Origin: Neobacillus sp. Marseille-Q6967 | Lineage (GTDB): Bacteria; Bacillota; Bacilli; Bacillales; Cytobacillaceae | DNA length: 64,000 nt | NCBI RefSeq assembly: GCF_946151075.1 | Contig: NZ_OX267715.1 | Location: 2,085,881 to 2,149,880 of the forward strand | Direction of reading: 5' to 3' | Shown here: one piece after another, positions 8,644 through 17,705 of the stretch | Numbering within the stretch: the first letter of the stretch is position 1 | Layout of the letters: every line of letters begins with the position of its first letter | Notes under the pieces: generated by a model | Told to the model about the DNA's origin: nothing | What the model saw: the letters and a program-made list of their open reading frames with translations, nothing else | The model's database searches: none | Position numbers and translations under genes: made by a program

Positions 8644-9397
8644 TACCTCCCAAATAGGCCTTGATGACCGTTTCATTGTTTTGGATTTCCTCCGGTTTCC
8701 CTTCGGCAATTTTTTCGCCATAGTTCAATACCATGATCTTGTCGGCAAGCTTCATAATCATCTGCATTTTGTGCTCAATTAAACAAACAGTAATTCCTTT
8801 CCTCGCCATTTTCTGCATTAATTCGGCAAGACCTTCTGTTTCATCGGGATTGACTCCGGCAGCGGGTTCATCTAGAAAAACAATTTCCGGATTCGTTGCA
8901 AGCGCTAAAGCAAACGCAGTCCGCTTTTTCTCCTCCTGTGTTAGGCTTCCAACCAGCTTATAAGCTACTTTTTGTAAATCAACAAACTCGATGACCTCCA
9001 TCGCTTTATCCCGGCACATAGCCTCTTCCAATTTTAGCCGTTTGGTTCGAAAAATCGCGTCTATAAGATTGGAATTGGTACGGAGCCTGTGACCGACAAT
9101 GATGTTGTCTAATACAGTTGATTGTTCAAAGAGATTCGTTGTTTGAAACGTCCGTGCTACTCCGAGTTCAGCAATTTTATTAGAAGGTAGTTTTGTTATA
9201 TCCTGCCCTTTAAAAAGTACCTGCCCAGAGCTTGGTTGATGAAAGCCGCTGATGAGATTAAAAAAAGTAGACTTTCCTGCACCATTTGGCCCGATGATAG
9301 CGTTAATTTTGCCCTGCTCGATCGTAAAATCGACATTATTAACGGCTACCAGTCCGCCGAATTTTTTGGTTAAATTTCTTGTCTCTAAAAAGATCAT
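8630..9397 (-). CDS. livG: ABC transporter ATP-binding protein, LivG type
   Basis: 255 aa. Walker A GPNGAGKST at residues 36-44 and Walker B EIVFLDEPAAG are normal, and the C-terminal EHKMQMIMKLAD helix is LivG-like. The ABC signature is unusual: SLTQEEKKR stands where most LivG proteins have a YGxQR/LSxGQ-type sequence, so the usual glycine is missing. The partner ATPase LivF has a normal LSGGQ. It begins 2 bp downstream of livM, so translation is probably coupled. Confidence 0.92.
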   Translation of the reverse strand: MIFLETRNLTKKFGGLVAVNNVDFTIEQGKINAIIGPNGAGKSTFFNLISGFHQPSSGQVLFKGQDITKLPSNKIAELGVARTFQTTNLFEQSTVLDNIIVGHRLRTNSNLIDAIFRTKRLKLEEAMCRDKAMEVIEFVDLQKVAYKLVGSLTQEEKKRTAFALALATNPEIVFLDEPAAGVNPDETEGLAELMQKMARKGITVCLIEHKMQMIMKLADKIMVLNYGEKIAEGKPEEIQNNETVIKAYLGGSAIA

Positions 9398-9399
9398 GT

Positions 9400-10422
9400 T
9401 TATCCCTCCTTTACTTGTTTTTCAGAAAGTACTTCTGCTTTGGAGACAGTTTGTCTAGAATTTTGACTGGTGCGTTTGGCGTATCGCTTTAGGTTTAAAC
9501 TGGCAATAGCACCGACAATCCCCCGTGGATAGAAGATGATTAATAGAGTTAAAACAGGACCGAAAATCAGCATCCGGAAATCTTGTAAGAATTGCAGCTG
9601 CTGTGAAATCCAAACGATGAGGATGGTACCGACAATTGGGCCGCTTAACGTACCAATACCGCCTACAAGTAGATAAGTAAGAAAATCAAACACAATCGTA
9701 GTCGATCCAATATCCGGACCAATAAACCGGACAAAGGAAGCATATAAAGCACCAGATAATCCTGCAAATATAGTCGATATTACGAAAACTGTCAGTTTAT
9801 TCTTCATCGTAGAGATGCCGATGGTTTGTGCTAAATCCTCGCTATTACGGATTGCGATATAAGTTCTTCCTGACAATGAATGGACAATGCGGTACATAAT
9901 CAGAACGGTTAGGAGCAGGAAAAACAGAACTAAGTAGTAATGGGAACTTAATGTCTCAAACTTGAGAGGACCAATATTGGCAGGTGCTGGAATCCCAATC
10001 AGCCCGCGGACCCCTTCTGTCAGGCTGTCCCATTTATCGATCACAAGATAAATAATATATCCGACACACAGAGTATAAATGGCAAAGAAGTGTTCCTTCG
10101 TCCTTAATGAGATTAATCCGACAAAGAACCCAATCACGCCTGTGATGACGAGCGATAATAATAACGCAAGCCAGAAATTCATCTGTGCCTTAACCGTAAG
10201 AAGTCCAAGAGAATATGCGCCAATGGCAAAGAAACCTGCATGTGCCAAGGAGAGATAGCCGGTATAGCCGGCGATTAAATTAAGACCGTATACCCCAATC
10301 ATCCATATAAAAGACAAGGTCATGACATGAATAAAATAATCATTCTGTGTCAGGAAAGGAAAGAGGACTGCAAATATAATTAATGCAGTGATAACCGTTT
10401 TATTATTAAGGACCTTTGACAT
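9400..10422 (-). CDS. livM: Branched-chain-type ABC permease, LivM
   Basis: 340 aa with about nine to ten hydrophobic segments and the family stretch GYTGYLSLAHAGFFAIGAY near residue 50, a conserved LivM/LivH feature. The SMR/EAA-like cytoplasmic loop (GRTYIAIRNSEDLAQTIG) contacts the ATPases. The last ~40 residues are a polar cytoplasmic tail. Start and livH stop share one base (TAATG), so the two permeases are translationally coupled. It forms half of the membrane channel for the solute delivered by the lipoprotein at 6638-7846. Confidence 0.92.
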   Translation of the reverse strand: MSKVLNNKTVITALIIFAVLFPFLTQNDYFIHVMTLSFIWMIGVYGLNLIAGYTGYLSLAHAGFFAIGAYSLGLLTVKAQMNFWLALLLSLVITGVIGFFVGLISLRTKEHFFAIYTLCVGYIIYLVIDKWDSLTEGVRGLIGIPAPANIGPLKFETLSSHYYLVLFFLLLTVLIMYRIVHSLSGRTYIAIRNSEDLAQTIGISTMKNKLTVFVISTIFAGLSGALYASFVRFIGPDIGSTTIVFDFLTYLLVGGIGTLSGPIVGTILIVWISQQLQFLQDFRMLIFGPVLTLLIIFYPRGIVGAIASLNLKRYAKRTSQNSRQTVSKAEVLSEKQVKEG

Positions 10423-11285
10423 TAATGCCCCCCCTTTGAAAATAATCCAGTTGGTTTAACCGATAAAATAATGACGAGGAGTACGAATGCTATAATGTCC
10501 TTATAGTCATTGGAAACATAAGTTGCCCCTAGACTTTCACTAAAGCCCAGTATGTAGCCTCCCAAAATGGCACCGGGAACACTTCCCATCCCGCCTAGAA
10601 TGATAATAACAAATGCCTTCAAAATAACGAGATGACCCATACCTGGAAACACAAGATTGATGGGTGCACTTAAGGAAGCAGCAATTGCTGCAAGACCGCC
10701 TGATATCAAAAAGGTCAGCATCGCGACTTTATTCGTATTGATACCAACAAGATTTGCCCCTTCCCGGTTTTGCGACATTGCAATAATAGTGGATCCGGTA
10801 TAGGTCTTTTTCAAGAATAGATAAAGAAGAATCATCACGACAATAGCAGAGATGACAATGAGCAAACGCTGCATTGTAAAGGTTAGTCCAAAAATTTCGA
10901 CTACCTGTCCATATGGAGTCGGCATGCTTTGGTACTCAGCACCCCAGACATATTGTGCAAAAGCTTCAAGGAATAATAAGATTCCGATAGCAGCAATCTT
11001 ATCGTGGATCGGCGGGGCCTCCCTTAGAGGATGGAAGACAAATCTTTCCATTAAAACCCCGATGATTCCCACCACTAGAATGCTGATAAAAATGGCAACC
11101 CAATAATGCATTCCATATTTTATCATCATGGTTAACGTGACATATCCTCCCATCATGTATAAAGCACCATGGGCGAAGTTTGGAATATGAAGAATCCCGT
11201 ATACGAGGGTTAATCCTAAAGCGACTAGACTGTAAACACTTCCAATCGTTAAACCATTGAATAATTGCTGAATTAGTATTTCCAT
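10422..11285 (-). CDS. livH: Branched-chain-type ABC permease, LivH
   Basis: 287 aa, about eight membrane segments, with the LivH landmarks GLTIGSVYSLVALGLTLVYG at the N terminus, NFAHGALYMMGGY, and ILGGMGSVPGAILGGYILG near the C terminus. It is the first transporter gene after the acyl-CoA ligase (58 bp gap). The complete order livH, livM, livG, livF, binding protein is the common HAAT arrangement except that the binding protein is last. Confidence 0.92.
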   Translation of the reverse strand: MEILIQQLFNGLTIGSVYSLVALGLTLVYGILHIPNFAHGALYMMGGYVTLTMMIKYGMHYWVAIFISILVVGIIGVLMERFVFHPLREAPPIHDKIAAIGILLFLEAFAQYVWGAEYQSMPTPYGQVVEIFGLTFTMQRLLIVISAIVVMILLYLFLKKTYTGSTIIAMSQNREGANLVGINTNKVAMLTFLISGGLAAIAASLSAPINLVFPGMGHLVILKAFVIIILGGMGSVPGAILGGYILGFSESLGATYVSNDYKDIIAFVLLVIILSVKPTGLFSKGGH

Positions 11286-11343
11286 AGTTCCCCCCTGATT
11301 TAGCAGGAGCCTTCCTTACCATGGTCAGCTCCTGTTATTGTCA

Positions 11344-13020
11344 TTACTGAACTTTATTTACTATCTTTTGTTTTTCTTCCTCCTGCAGCTGGCGCCATAG
11401 GATTTTTCCGCTGGATGTCATCGGGAATTGTTTGCGGAATTCAATTTGGCGGGGATATTTATAGGCGGCCATATGCTGCTTCGACCATTCAATAATTTCT
11501 TCCTCGCTGACCTTCCCTTCCATTCCCTCATTTAAGATAACAAATGCCTTAACAGTCTCTCCCCTTCTCTCATCCGGTACCCCAACCACACAGGCCTGTT
11601 GGATAGAAGGATGCTTGTAAAGGAAACTTTCAACCTCTGTCGGCCACACCTTAAACCCTGAGGCATTGATCATCCGTTTCACCCGGTCTACGATAAAGAA
11701 ATATCCTTCTTCATCATAGCGGCCAATATCTCCTGTTCTAAAAAACTTTTTACCATCTAACTCGATAAAGGAACTGCGGTTTTCATCCTCGCGGTTATAG
11801 TAACCCACCATAACCTGTGGACCGTTTACAATAATTTCCCCTACTTCACCGACACCTAGTTCTTTTCCTGTTGCTGGTTCAATGATTCTCGCGTCAACAT
11901 CAAAGGAAGGAATCCCTAAGCATTGCATTTTTGGACGGTCTGCAGGATTGAAATGAGTTTGAGCAATGGTTTCAGATAAACCGTATCCCTCGACAAAGCG
12001 TAATCCAGACAACTTAAATAGCTTTTCGCCTACCGCTTCCGGCAATGCCGCACCGCCACCTGAAATCGAGGTTAAGGTAGCAATATCTTCCTGTTTTAAA
12101 TGAGGATTTGCCAAGAAGTCCACAATCATCGTGGCAATCGTTACCCAATGGGTACAGCCTTGTTTTTTAATCAATTCGACTGCTGCATCACGGTTCCATC
12201 TTGTTAAAATCACCATGGTACTTCCGCTGTATATCGGCATATGCATGCTGTGTACCATTCCAGTCACGTGAAAAAGCGGAAGGGTCATAAGATGAACTGC
12301 ATTTGGGGTTGTTCTGGACCAGTAGTAAGCACCTATGGTGTTTGCCTGGACAGTCCGATTCGTATGCATACAACCTTTTGGCAGACCTGTTGTTCCGGAA
12401 GTATAAGGAAGGACTGCTATATCATCCCCCTTCGTTGTATGCACGCCCGGTGTAAGCTTTGCCTCAATTGCATCATTCCAATGGAAATGGTTCGGTTCTG
12501 AAAAAACGTTCCTTGGCATTTCTACTTCCTTAGGGAGACTGTCTTCAAAATCATTGCCTTTATAATCGGAATAAGCAGCAATAATTAAATTCTCAAGAGT
12601 GGTTTTCCCTTGCAGCGGACGAACTCGATCATATAATTCCTGTCCAATAAGAGCAGTCTTAATTTCGCAATCTCTAATATAAAATTCCAATTCATCAGCT
12701 ACCAGCATTGGATTAATGGGAACCACTATGGCATTTGCCCTTAGGATCGCGTAATATCCGATGACAAACTGCGGGGAATTTTGCATAAACAACAAAACTT
12801 TATCACCTTGTGATACTCTAAGCTTTTGCTGTAAATAGCCAGCAAGGGCATTCACTTCAGTATCTAACTCAGCATACGTTAATTTTTTTCCGTAATAATA
12901 AATAGCTTCCTGGTCAGGATATCGGCTGGCACTAACTTTTAAGTTGTCATATAACGATGTTGAAGGAACCGTTAACGATTTTGATATTTTTGGCCAGTGT
13001 TCATAATGAAGAGTTAACAT
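11344..13020 (-). CDS. Acyl-CoA ligase / AMP-dependent synthetase
   Basis: 558 aa from the ATG at 13018-13020, chosen because AGGGAGAG lies upstream; a longer frame reaches 13068 but would overlap the TetR gene. Adenylation motifs PYTSGTTGLPKG, GYGLSET and RTGDIG and the terminal SSGKILWRQL with catalytic Lys are present. It probably activates the transported acid as its CoA thioester. It lies between the TetR gene and livH in one run, so regulation by the TetR operator at 15772-15795 is likely. Sequence family is that of fatty or aryl acid CoA ligases; the exact substrate is not evident. Confidence 0.9.
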   Translation of the reverse strand: MLTLHYEHWPKISKSLTVPSTSLYDNLKVSASRYPDQEAIYYYGKKLTYAELDTEVNALAGYLQQKLRVSQGDKVLLFMQNSPQFVIGYYAILRANAIVVPINPMLVADELEFYIRDCEIKTALIGQELYDRVRPLQGKTTLENLIIAAYSDYKGNDFEDSLPKEVEMPRNVFSEPNHFHWNDAIEAKLTPGVHTTKGDDIAVLPYTSGTTGLPKGCMHTNRTVQANTIGAYYWSRTTPNAVHLMTLPLFHVTGMVHSMHMPIYSGSTMVILTRWNRDAAVELIKKQGCTHWVTIATMIVDFLANPHLKQEDIATLTSISGGGAALPEAVGEKLFKLSGLRFVEGYGLSETIAQTHFNPADRPKMQCLGIPSFDVDARIIEPATGKELGVGEVGEIIVNGPQVMVGYYNREDENRSSFIELDGKKFFRTGDIGRYDEEGYFFIVDRVKRMINASGFKVWPTEVESFLYKHPSIQQACVVGVPDERRGETVKAFVILNEGMEGKVSEEEIIEWSKQHMAAYKYPRQIEFRKQFPMTSSGKILWRQLQEEEKQKIVNKVQ

Positions 13021-13054
13021 CCATGATCTCTCCCTATCACTTTTAGTGTAAACG

Positions 13055-13660
13055 CTAACATTTTTCAAAAAAACTATTTTCTAAACTAGTTGAATGACTA
13101 CTCGTAATCCCATTTAGAATCATATCAACATATATTTTTGCTAATTGTTCTTCTGAAATTTCGCCATCTGGATTGAACCAGTAATAGCTCCAATTCGTAA
13201 TTCCCAAAATACCGAATGTTAAAATGTCCGCACGCGAGTTCCCTTTTATCTCTCCGTTACTAATCCCATGTTCAATTAACTGTTGAGTATTTTCTCGAAA
13301 ACGGTTTCGTTTATCATGGATGTCCTGAAGATTTTTTTCCGATAAATGTCTCATTTCCCTAAAGAGAATCCGAGCACTCTGCCGACTAACTCTTATGTTT
13401 TTGATGAGCAAGTAGACAATTTCAAATAACTTTTCTGTACAGGATGTACTCGGATTTGATAATATTTCCTGTTGCTGTTTGATTAAATCTTCAATATAAA
13501 GAAGTTGAATATCCTTTAATAATTCTTCTTTACTAGAAAAATAGTAATAGAATGTTCCCTTTGTTACTCCAATAAAATCAACAATATCGTTGATAGAGGT
13601 CGATTTAAAGCCATTCTCATCAAATAATTGAATTCCTGCGTGCCTAATCTTCTCTTTCAT
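13055..13660 (-). CDS. TetR/AcrR family transcriptional regulator
   Basis: 201 aa. N-terminal helix-turn-helix at about residues 18-50 (STSINDIVDFIGVTKGTFYYYF, recognition helix rich in GTFYYYF as in TetR proteins), then an all-helical ligand-binding region. It lies within the catabolic operon, 6 bp after the thiolase stop. Two nearly palindromic sites, ACATACTAACTAGTCGGTATGT and ACATACCTACCGGTTGGTATGT, sit over the starts of both catabolic transcripts and are the best candidates for its operators. By analogy with FadR, KstR and PaaR-like TetR proteins, an acyl-CoA intermediate probably releases it; this is inference. Confidence 0.88.
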   Translation of the reverse strand: MKEKIRHAGIQLFDENGFKSTSINDIVDFIGVTKGTFYYYFSSKEELLKDIQLLYIEDLIKQQQEILSNPSTSCTEKLFEIVYLLIKNIRVSRQSARILFREMRHLSEKNLQDIHDKRNRFRENTQQLIEHGISNGEIKGNSRADILTFGILGITNWSYYWFNPDGEISEEQLAKIYVDMILNGITSSHSTSLENSFFEKC

Positions 13661-13666
13661 AACCGC

Positions 13667-14836
13667 TTACTCGCGTTCAATGATTGTTGCAATACCTTGG
13701 CCGCCGCCGATACAGGCAGTAATCAGCGCATATCTGCCACCAGTCCGCTTTAATTCATAAACCGCTTTCGTTGCTAATATGGCACCAGTGGCCCCTAGTG
13801 GATGACCGTGAGCAATCGCGCCGCCATTGACATTTACCTTCTCCAGGTCCATATTTAGCTCCCGATTACAGGCAAGAACCTGCGCCGCAAAAGCTTCATT
13901 AATTTCGATAATATCCATCTGATCCAGCCTAATGCCTGACTTTTCTACGACCTTTCTCACGGCTGGTACAGGTCCTATACCCATAATATTTGGGTCAACT
14001 CCGGCAACAGCATAATCGCGAATTACAGCTAATGGAGTCAAATTTAATTCTTCCGCTTTTTCCCTTGACATAATGATTACTGCGGCGGCCGCATCATTAA
14101 GGCCTGAGCTGCTGCCAGCTGTAACCGTTCCACCCTTGAGGAATGCAGGCTGTAGTTTTGATAATCCAGCAATGGTTGTTTCCGGGCGAGGATGTTCATC
14201 TGTTTTAAACACAATTGGCTCTCCCTTTTTTACAGGAATGGTGATGGGGACAATTTGTTCATCGAAACGTCCTTCTTCCATTGCTCTCTTCATCCGCGCT
14301 TGGCTTTGATAGGAAAATTCATCCTGTTCTTCTCGTGTAATATTATATTTTTCAACTAAATTTTCAGCTGTAATTCCCATTGGCGGATCTCCAATTTCCT
14401 TCGGAGACAGCTGGGATTTTCTAAAACTTGGTGGGACAGCACTATAAGGCTTTTCAGGTCTGTCCATTAAATAAGGTGCACGGCTCATACTTTCGGTACC
14501 ACCGGCAATATAAATGTCCCCATCACCTGCCCGGATCGCCTGGGCTGCAAGATTAATAGCATTAATCCCTGACCCACACTGCCGGTCCACTGTTAGTCCT
14601 GGTATATTTATAGACAAGCCTGTTTGCAAAGCGGTTAATCTGGCAATATTTCCCCCGCCCGATAAAACATTCCCAAAAATCACATCATCAATCAGCTCTG
14701 GATCCAGATTTACCCTTTTTACAGCTTCTTTAATTACTTCTGCTCCCAATACATGTGCTGGAACTGAAGCCAGCGCACTCCCTTGCCTACCAATCGCCGT
14801 TCTAACTGCGGAAACAATCACAGCATCCCTTTTCAT
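13667..14836 (-). CDS. Acetyl-CoA C-acyltransferase (thiolase)
   Basis: 389 aa, the standard thiolase II length. Nucleophile Cys87 in DRQCGSG, the GHPLGATGA loop carrying the catalytic His near residue 345, and the second Cys in ACIGGGQG near 375 are present. It cleaves 3-oxoacyl-CoA with CoA (or, in reverse, condenses acetyl-CoA). With an acyl-CoA dehydrogenase, hydratases and SDRs in the same regulon, the degradative direction is expected. It follows the SDR gene by 34 bp. Confidence 0.94.
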   Translation of the reverse strand: MKRDAVIVSAVRTAIGRQGSALASVPAHVLGAEVIKEAVKRVNLDPELIDDVIFGNVLSGGGNIARLTALQTGLSINIPGLTVDRQCGSGINAINLAAQAIRAGDGDIYIAGGTESMSRAPYLMDRPEKPYSAVPPSFRKSQLSPKEIGDPPMGITAENLVEKYNITREEQDEFSYQSQARMKRAMEEGRFDEQIVPITIPVKKGEPIVFKTDEHPRPETTIAGLSKLQPAFLKGGTVTAGSSSGLNDAAAAVIIMSREKAEELNLTPLAVIRDYAVAGVDPNIMGIGPVPAVRKVVEKSGIRLDQMDIIEINEAFAAQVLACNRELNMDLEKVNVNGGAIAHGHPLGATGAILATKAVYELKRTGGRYALITACIGGGQGIATIIERE

Positions 14837-14870
14837 TTCCTTCCCCCCTAAAGACTGATAAAATACTAAA

Positions 14871-15644
14871 CTACATTACGTGAGCTCCGCCATCCACCAC
14901 GATGACATCACCCGTAATAAAGTTTGATGCTGGAGCTGCTAAAAACAACGCAACCCCTTTCAAGTCTGAATCTGAACCAAATTTCCTTAATGGAGTTCCT
15001 TCAAGAATGCCCTCGCCTCCATGCTCCAGCAAGCCTTTAGACATTTTCGTTGGAAAAAACCCTGGTGCGATGGCATTTACATAGATACCTTTTGATCCCC
15101 ATTTCACAGCCAAATCCTTTGTAAAGGTAATGACAGCACCTTTTGATGCATTGTAGCCAATGGCATTCATATATTTTGGGTTGCTGCCTTTAAGACCTGC
15201 AACCGAGGCGATATTGATAATTTTTCCTGATTGCTGCTCAAGCATGACTTTCCCGGCGGCCTGAGACATTAAAAACGTTCCGGTTACGTTTACATTCATA
15301 ACCTTATTCCATGCATCGAGCGGCATTTCCTCGACCAATGCTCCCCATGAAGCACCGCTGTTATTTACTAAAATATCAATGCGTCCAAATTTTTCGAGTG
15401 TACGTTCCACGACGTTCTTTACGTCTTCCGGATTGGTAACATCGCATTTTAAGGCTAAGCTTTCTACCCCCAGTTTCTTTAGTTCTTCGCTAACTTCCTG
15501 GCAAGCTTCAATTTTTCTTGAACAAACTACAACATTTGCCCCTGCTTCGGCGAAGCCCTCTGCGATTTGCTGACCAAGGCCTCTTCCTCCACCAGTTACG
15601 ATAGCAACTTTCCCTGTTAAATCAAATAACTCCTTGACATGCAT
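14871..15644 (-). CDS. SDR family oxidoreductase (glucose/3-hydroxyacyl dehydrogenase-like)
   Basis: 257 aa classical short-chain dehydrogenase. Rossmann TGGGRGLG at about 17-24, NNSGA at about 92, catalytic Ser in NIASVAG and the YNASK pair near residues 164-168. It is the first gene behind the promoter and operator at 15772-15833, with about 145 bp of leader. In the context of a beta-oxidation set it is probably an R-3-hydroxyacyl-CoA dehydrogenase or an alcohol dehydrogenase for the substrate side chain; the paralogue at 17706 is an equal candidate. Confidence 0.9.
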   Translation of the reverse strand: MHVKELFDLTGKVAIVTGGGRGLGQQIAEGFAEAGANVVVCSRKIEACQEVSEELKKLGVESLALKCDVTNPEDVKNVVERTLEKFGRIDILVNNSGASWGALVEEMPLDAWNKVMNVNVTGTFLMSQAAGKVMLEQQSGKIINIASVAGLKGSNPKYMNAIGYNASKGAVITFTKDLAVKWGSKGIYVNAIAPGFFPTKMSKGLLEHGGEGILEGTPLRKFGSDSDLKGVALFLAAPASNFITGDVIVVDGGAHVM

Positions 15645-15771
15645 ACCATTTCCCCCAATCCTTACGGTTGATCATTTTAAGTGAGGTAATCATTTCCATC
15701 TTCTATTGAATAAAACGCATACATTTACCTTTTGAGCCACTTTTTTCTCTCATTCAATTTGAGAGTGCTAA

Positions 15772-15795
15772 CACATACTAACTAGTCGGTATGTT
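15772..15795. promoter_or_regulatory. TetR-type operator O1
   Basis: ACATACTAACTAGTCGGTATGT (15773-15794) has arms ACATAC and GTATGT and an ACTAGT core, 18 of 22 positions symmetric. It begins 9 bp downstream of the -10 of the promoter at 15805-15833, so a bound repressor would block the start of transcription. A related site lies at the same offset before the acyl-CoA dehydrogenase gene. Confidence 0.72.
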
Positions 15796-15804
15796 ACTAA
15801 TGAT

Positions 15805-15833
15805 ATAATATACAAAATGTTTAGAATATTCAA
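15805..15833 (-). promoter_or_regulatory. Sigma-A promoter for the SDR-thiolase-TetR-ligase-liv operon
   Basis: On the minus strand TTGAAT (15828-15833), a 17-bp spacer and TATTAT (15805-15810). The predicted start of transcription falls inside or at the edge of operator O1. Confidence 0.7.
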
Positions 15834-15892
15834 CACAGAATTTTTAAAGATTTTTTTCACTACTATTCTACTATTATTCTTAAAGCAGTTAA

Positions 15893-15936
15893 TAAAAGAA
15901 AAAACTGCCTATTCGCTTAAAGGATAAGCAGTTTTC
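15893..15936 (-). terminator. Intrinsic terminator after the class II aldolase gene
   Basis: AAAACTGC (15901-15908) pairs with GCAGTTTT (15928-15935), extended by imperfect CTAT/ATAA pairs; the minus strand then reads TTTTTTCTTTT. It ends the operon that starts at the acyl-CoA dehydrogenase, 50 bp after the last stop. Confidence 0.78.
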
Positions 15937-15986
15937 CTGTTTATCTTTTCTATACTAAACTACTTTTATTTATAGAATTTTTCCGG

Positions 15987-16754
15987 CTAATCTAATAAAT
16001 CCGGCTGTTCCTTCACGATCCGGTTCCATAAAGGCTGAAATTGGAACCAGCCAGCTTCTGTTGTTCCAACGGTTTCGTAGGTTGCACTAGCATTTTCATC
16101 TGAAATGATGACCGGCTTCCCCACTGCTTCAGCAAGCAATTGGGCTTGGCATGAACGCTCCATCGTAATAAACCACCATGCCGCTTCATCAACCGATTTT
16201 CCCACCGTAAGCAAACCGTGATTTCGCAAAATACATGCTTTGCGATTTCCAAGCGCTTTTCCTATTCTTCTGCCTTCTTCAATATCCAACACAACTCCAG
16301 TAAAATCATCAAATAGCGAATGATCATCATAAAAAGCACAGGCATCCTGGGTAATCGGATCGAGAAGACGTCCTAAAGAGGACCATGACTTTCCATGAAC
16401 AGAATGGGCATGGGCGGCAGCAATTACATCTGGCCTGGCCGCATGAACCTGTGAATGGATTGCAAAGGCAGCCCGGTTTACTGGATACTTTCCTTCCACC
16501 ACAAATCCTTCATGATTGCAAAGAATAAGATCTGATGCTTTTATCTGACTAAAATGCATTCCGAAAGGGTTCACCCAAAAATGATCCTTTTTTTCAGGGT
16601 CACGAGCTGTAATATGTCCTGCAACTCCCTCATCAAAACCAAATTTGGAAAACAAACGGAAAGCCCCCGCTAATTTTTGTTTTAAATGTTGTCTTTCTTC
16701 TTCTACATTCGTAAAAACTGGTGGTGAATAACTTAGTACCATTTTTGCAGTCAC
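15987..16754 (-). CDS. Class II aldolase/adducin family protein
   Basis: 255 aa. Zinc-ligand motif AHAHSVHG and the later LRNHGLLTVG histidine match the class II aldolase/adducin fold (fuculose-phosphate aldolase, ribulose-phosphate epimerase-like, and many catabolic homologues). Members cleave or decarboxylate oxygenated substrates with a bound divalent metal. Being the last gene of a beta-oxidation-like operon is unusual for a sugar aldolase; it may remove a hydroxylated branch or act as a decarboxylase. 79 bp separate it from the MaoC gene, with an imperfect hairpin (16783-16822) between. Confidence 0.86.
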   Translation of the reverse strand: MTAKMVLSYSPPVFTNVEEERQHLKQKLAGAFRLFSKFGFDEGVAGHITARDPEKKDHFWVNPFGMHFSQIKASDLILCNHEGFVVEGKYPVNRAAFAIHSQVHAARPDVIAAAHAHSVHGKSWSSLGRLLDPITQDACAFYDDHSLFDDFTGVVLDIEEGRRIGKALGNRKACILRNHGLLTVGKSVDEAAWWFITMERSCQAQLLAEAVGKPVIISDENASATYETVGTTEAGWFQFQPLWNRIVKEQPDLLD

Positions 16755-16833
16755 CTGAAATCAGCCTCCTTTTTTCAATACTAAACCCAGCCTAAAGAAG
16801 CATCCTCTTATGAGCCGGGTTTGTAGATGTTGT

Positions 16834-17235
16834 CTAGTATTGGTGGTATAACACTTCGCCCTTTAATACTTCATTTCCATTTTGGTTTACGGCCTGGACA
16901 GTAAAGCGGAGTTTGTTTTCAACCGATTCCTTTAATGTAGCTTTAAGTGTAATGACATCATTTAAGAAGACCATTCCTTTAAAACGAATGGAGTAATCTT
17001 GAACATAACCTTCCTCGTAATAAGCTGTAAACAACTTTGCAAGATTACCCATTGTCCACATCCCATGGGCAATGATTCCCGGTAGTCCAGCTTTTTTGGC
17101 TTCATCATCAATCGTATGAATAGGGTTATAATCTCCGGATGCACCCGCATATTTGATTAAATCGATTCTAGAAACAGGCTCTAACTGAATGTCCTTTAGG
17201 CTTTCACCCACTTGTAATTGTGCAAGCGTACTCAT
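16834..17235 (-). CDS. MaoC-like (R)-specific enoyl-CoA hydratase, catalytic subunit
   Basis: 133-aa single hot-dog domain. The hydratase-2 motif is complete: YAGASGDYNPIH, then AKKAG and AHGMW, supplying the catalytic Asp and His. Family members add water to trans-2-enoyl-CoA to give R-3-hydroxyacyl-CoA. It starts 4 bp inside the end of the neighbouring N-terminal-type MaoC gene, so the two are translated together and probably form a heterodimer, as HadAB of mycobacteria or ChsH1-ChsH2 do. Confidence 0.88.
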   Translation of the reverse strand: MSTLAQLQVGESLKDIQLEPVSRIDLIKYAGASGDYNPIHTIDDEAKKAGLPGIIAHGMWTMGNLAKLFTAYYEEGYVQDYSIRFKGMVFLNDVITLKATLKESVENKLRFTVQAVNQNGNEVLKGEVLYHQY

Positions 17236-17681
17236 TTTGTTAACACCTTCCTCACTGCTTCAGAAATCACCACTGTGGAAGTGGAACTAAAGACGGTATT
17301 TCCATCCTTATCCTCACCAAAGCTTTCTAATACCAAGAAACCCATCTCTCCAAAGTTACCTTTTTTCTCAAAGTAATTTTTCACGACTGAGTAACAGTGA
17401 ATTTCTTCTCCAACCAAAAGCGGCCGCTCATAGTGGAAAGTTTGCTCTCCATGAATTAAACCTTTATTAGGAAGGTGTAAATCCTCAATGACACCATAAT
17501 CAAACACCCTTGGGAATGTAGGTGGTGCGATATTGTTTTGATATCTAGAATTTTTGCCTGTTTCTTCATCAAAATAGATGGGATGCAAATCCCCAATCGC
17601 TTCAGCAAATTTCTTTACTGCGCCTCTTTCAACAACATTTTTTACTACATTAGATCGTTTTCCAATTTGATCCTTAAACAA
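17232..17681 (-). CDS. MaoC N-terminal-domain (FAS1-like) dehydratase subunit
   Basis: 149-aa hot-dog protein of the MaoC_dehydrat_N type: FAEAIGDLHPIYFDEE, APPTFPRVF, and HYERPLLVGEEI. The hydratase-2 Asp-Asn-Pro-x-His signature is altered to DLHPIY, as expected of the non-catalytic, substrate-tunnel subunit. Directly coupled by overlap to the catalytic MaoC gene. Together they should hydrate enoyl-CoA made by the acyl-CoA dehydrogenase of the same operon. Split hydratases of this kind are known to accept bulky chains such as steroid side chains; that function here is not proven. Confidence 0.86.
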   Translation of the reverse strand: MFKDQIGKRSNVVKNVVERGAVKKFAEAIGDLHPIYFDEETGKNSRYQNNIAPPTFPRVFDYGVIEDLHLPNKGLIHGEQTFHYERPLLVGEEIHCYSVVKNYFEKKGNFGEMGFLVLESFGEDKDGNTVFSSTSTVVISEAVRKVLTK

Positions 17682-17705
17682 TTGACCCTCACCTCAATAT
17701 TAAAA

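Noticed and set aside
8644-8721. Extended N terminus for LivF
   Set aside because: The extra residues have no ABC similarity and overlap livG widely; a GTG with GGGAGG upstream marks the real start.
12241-12501. Opposite-strand ORF within the acyl-CoA ligase gene
   Set aside because: Shadow frame without ribosome site or family resemblance, wholly inside a well-supported gene.
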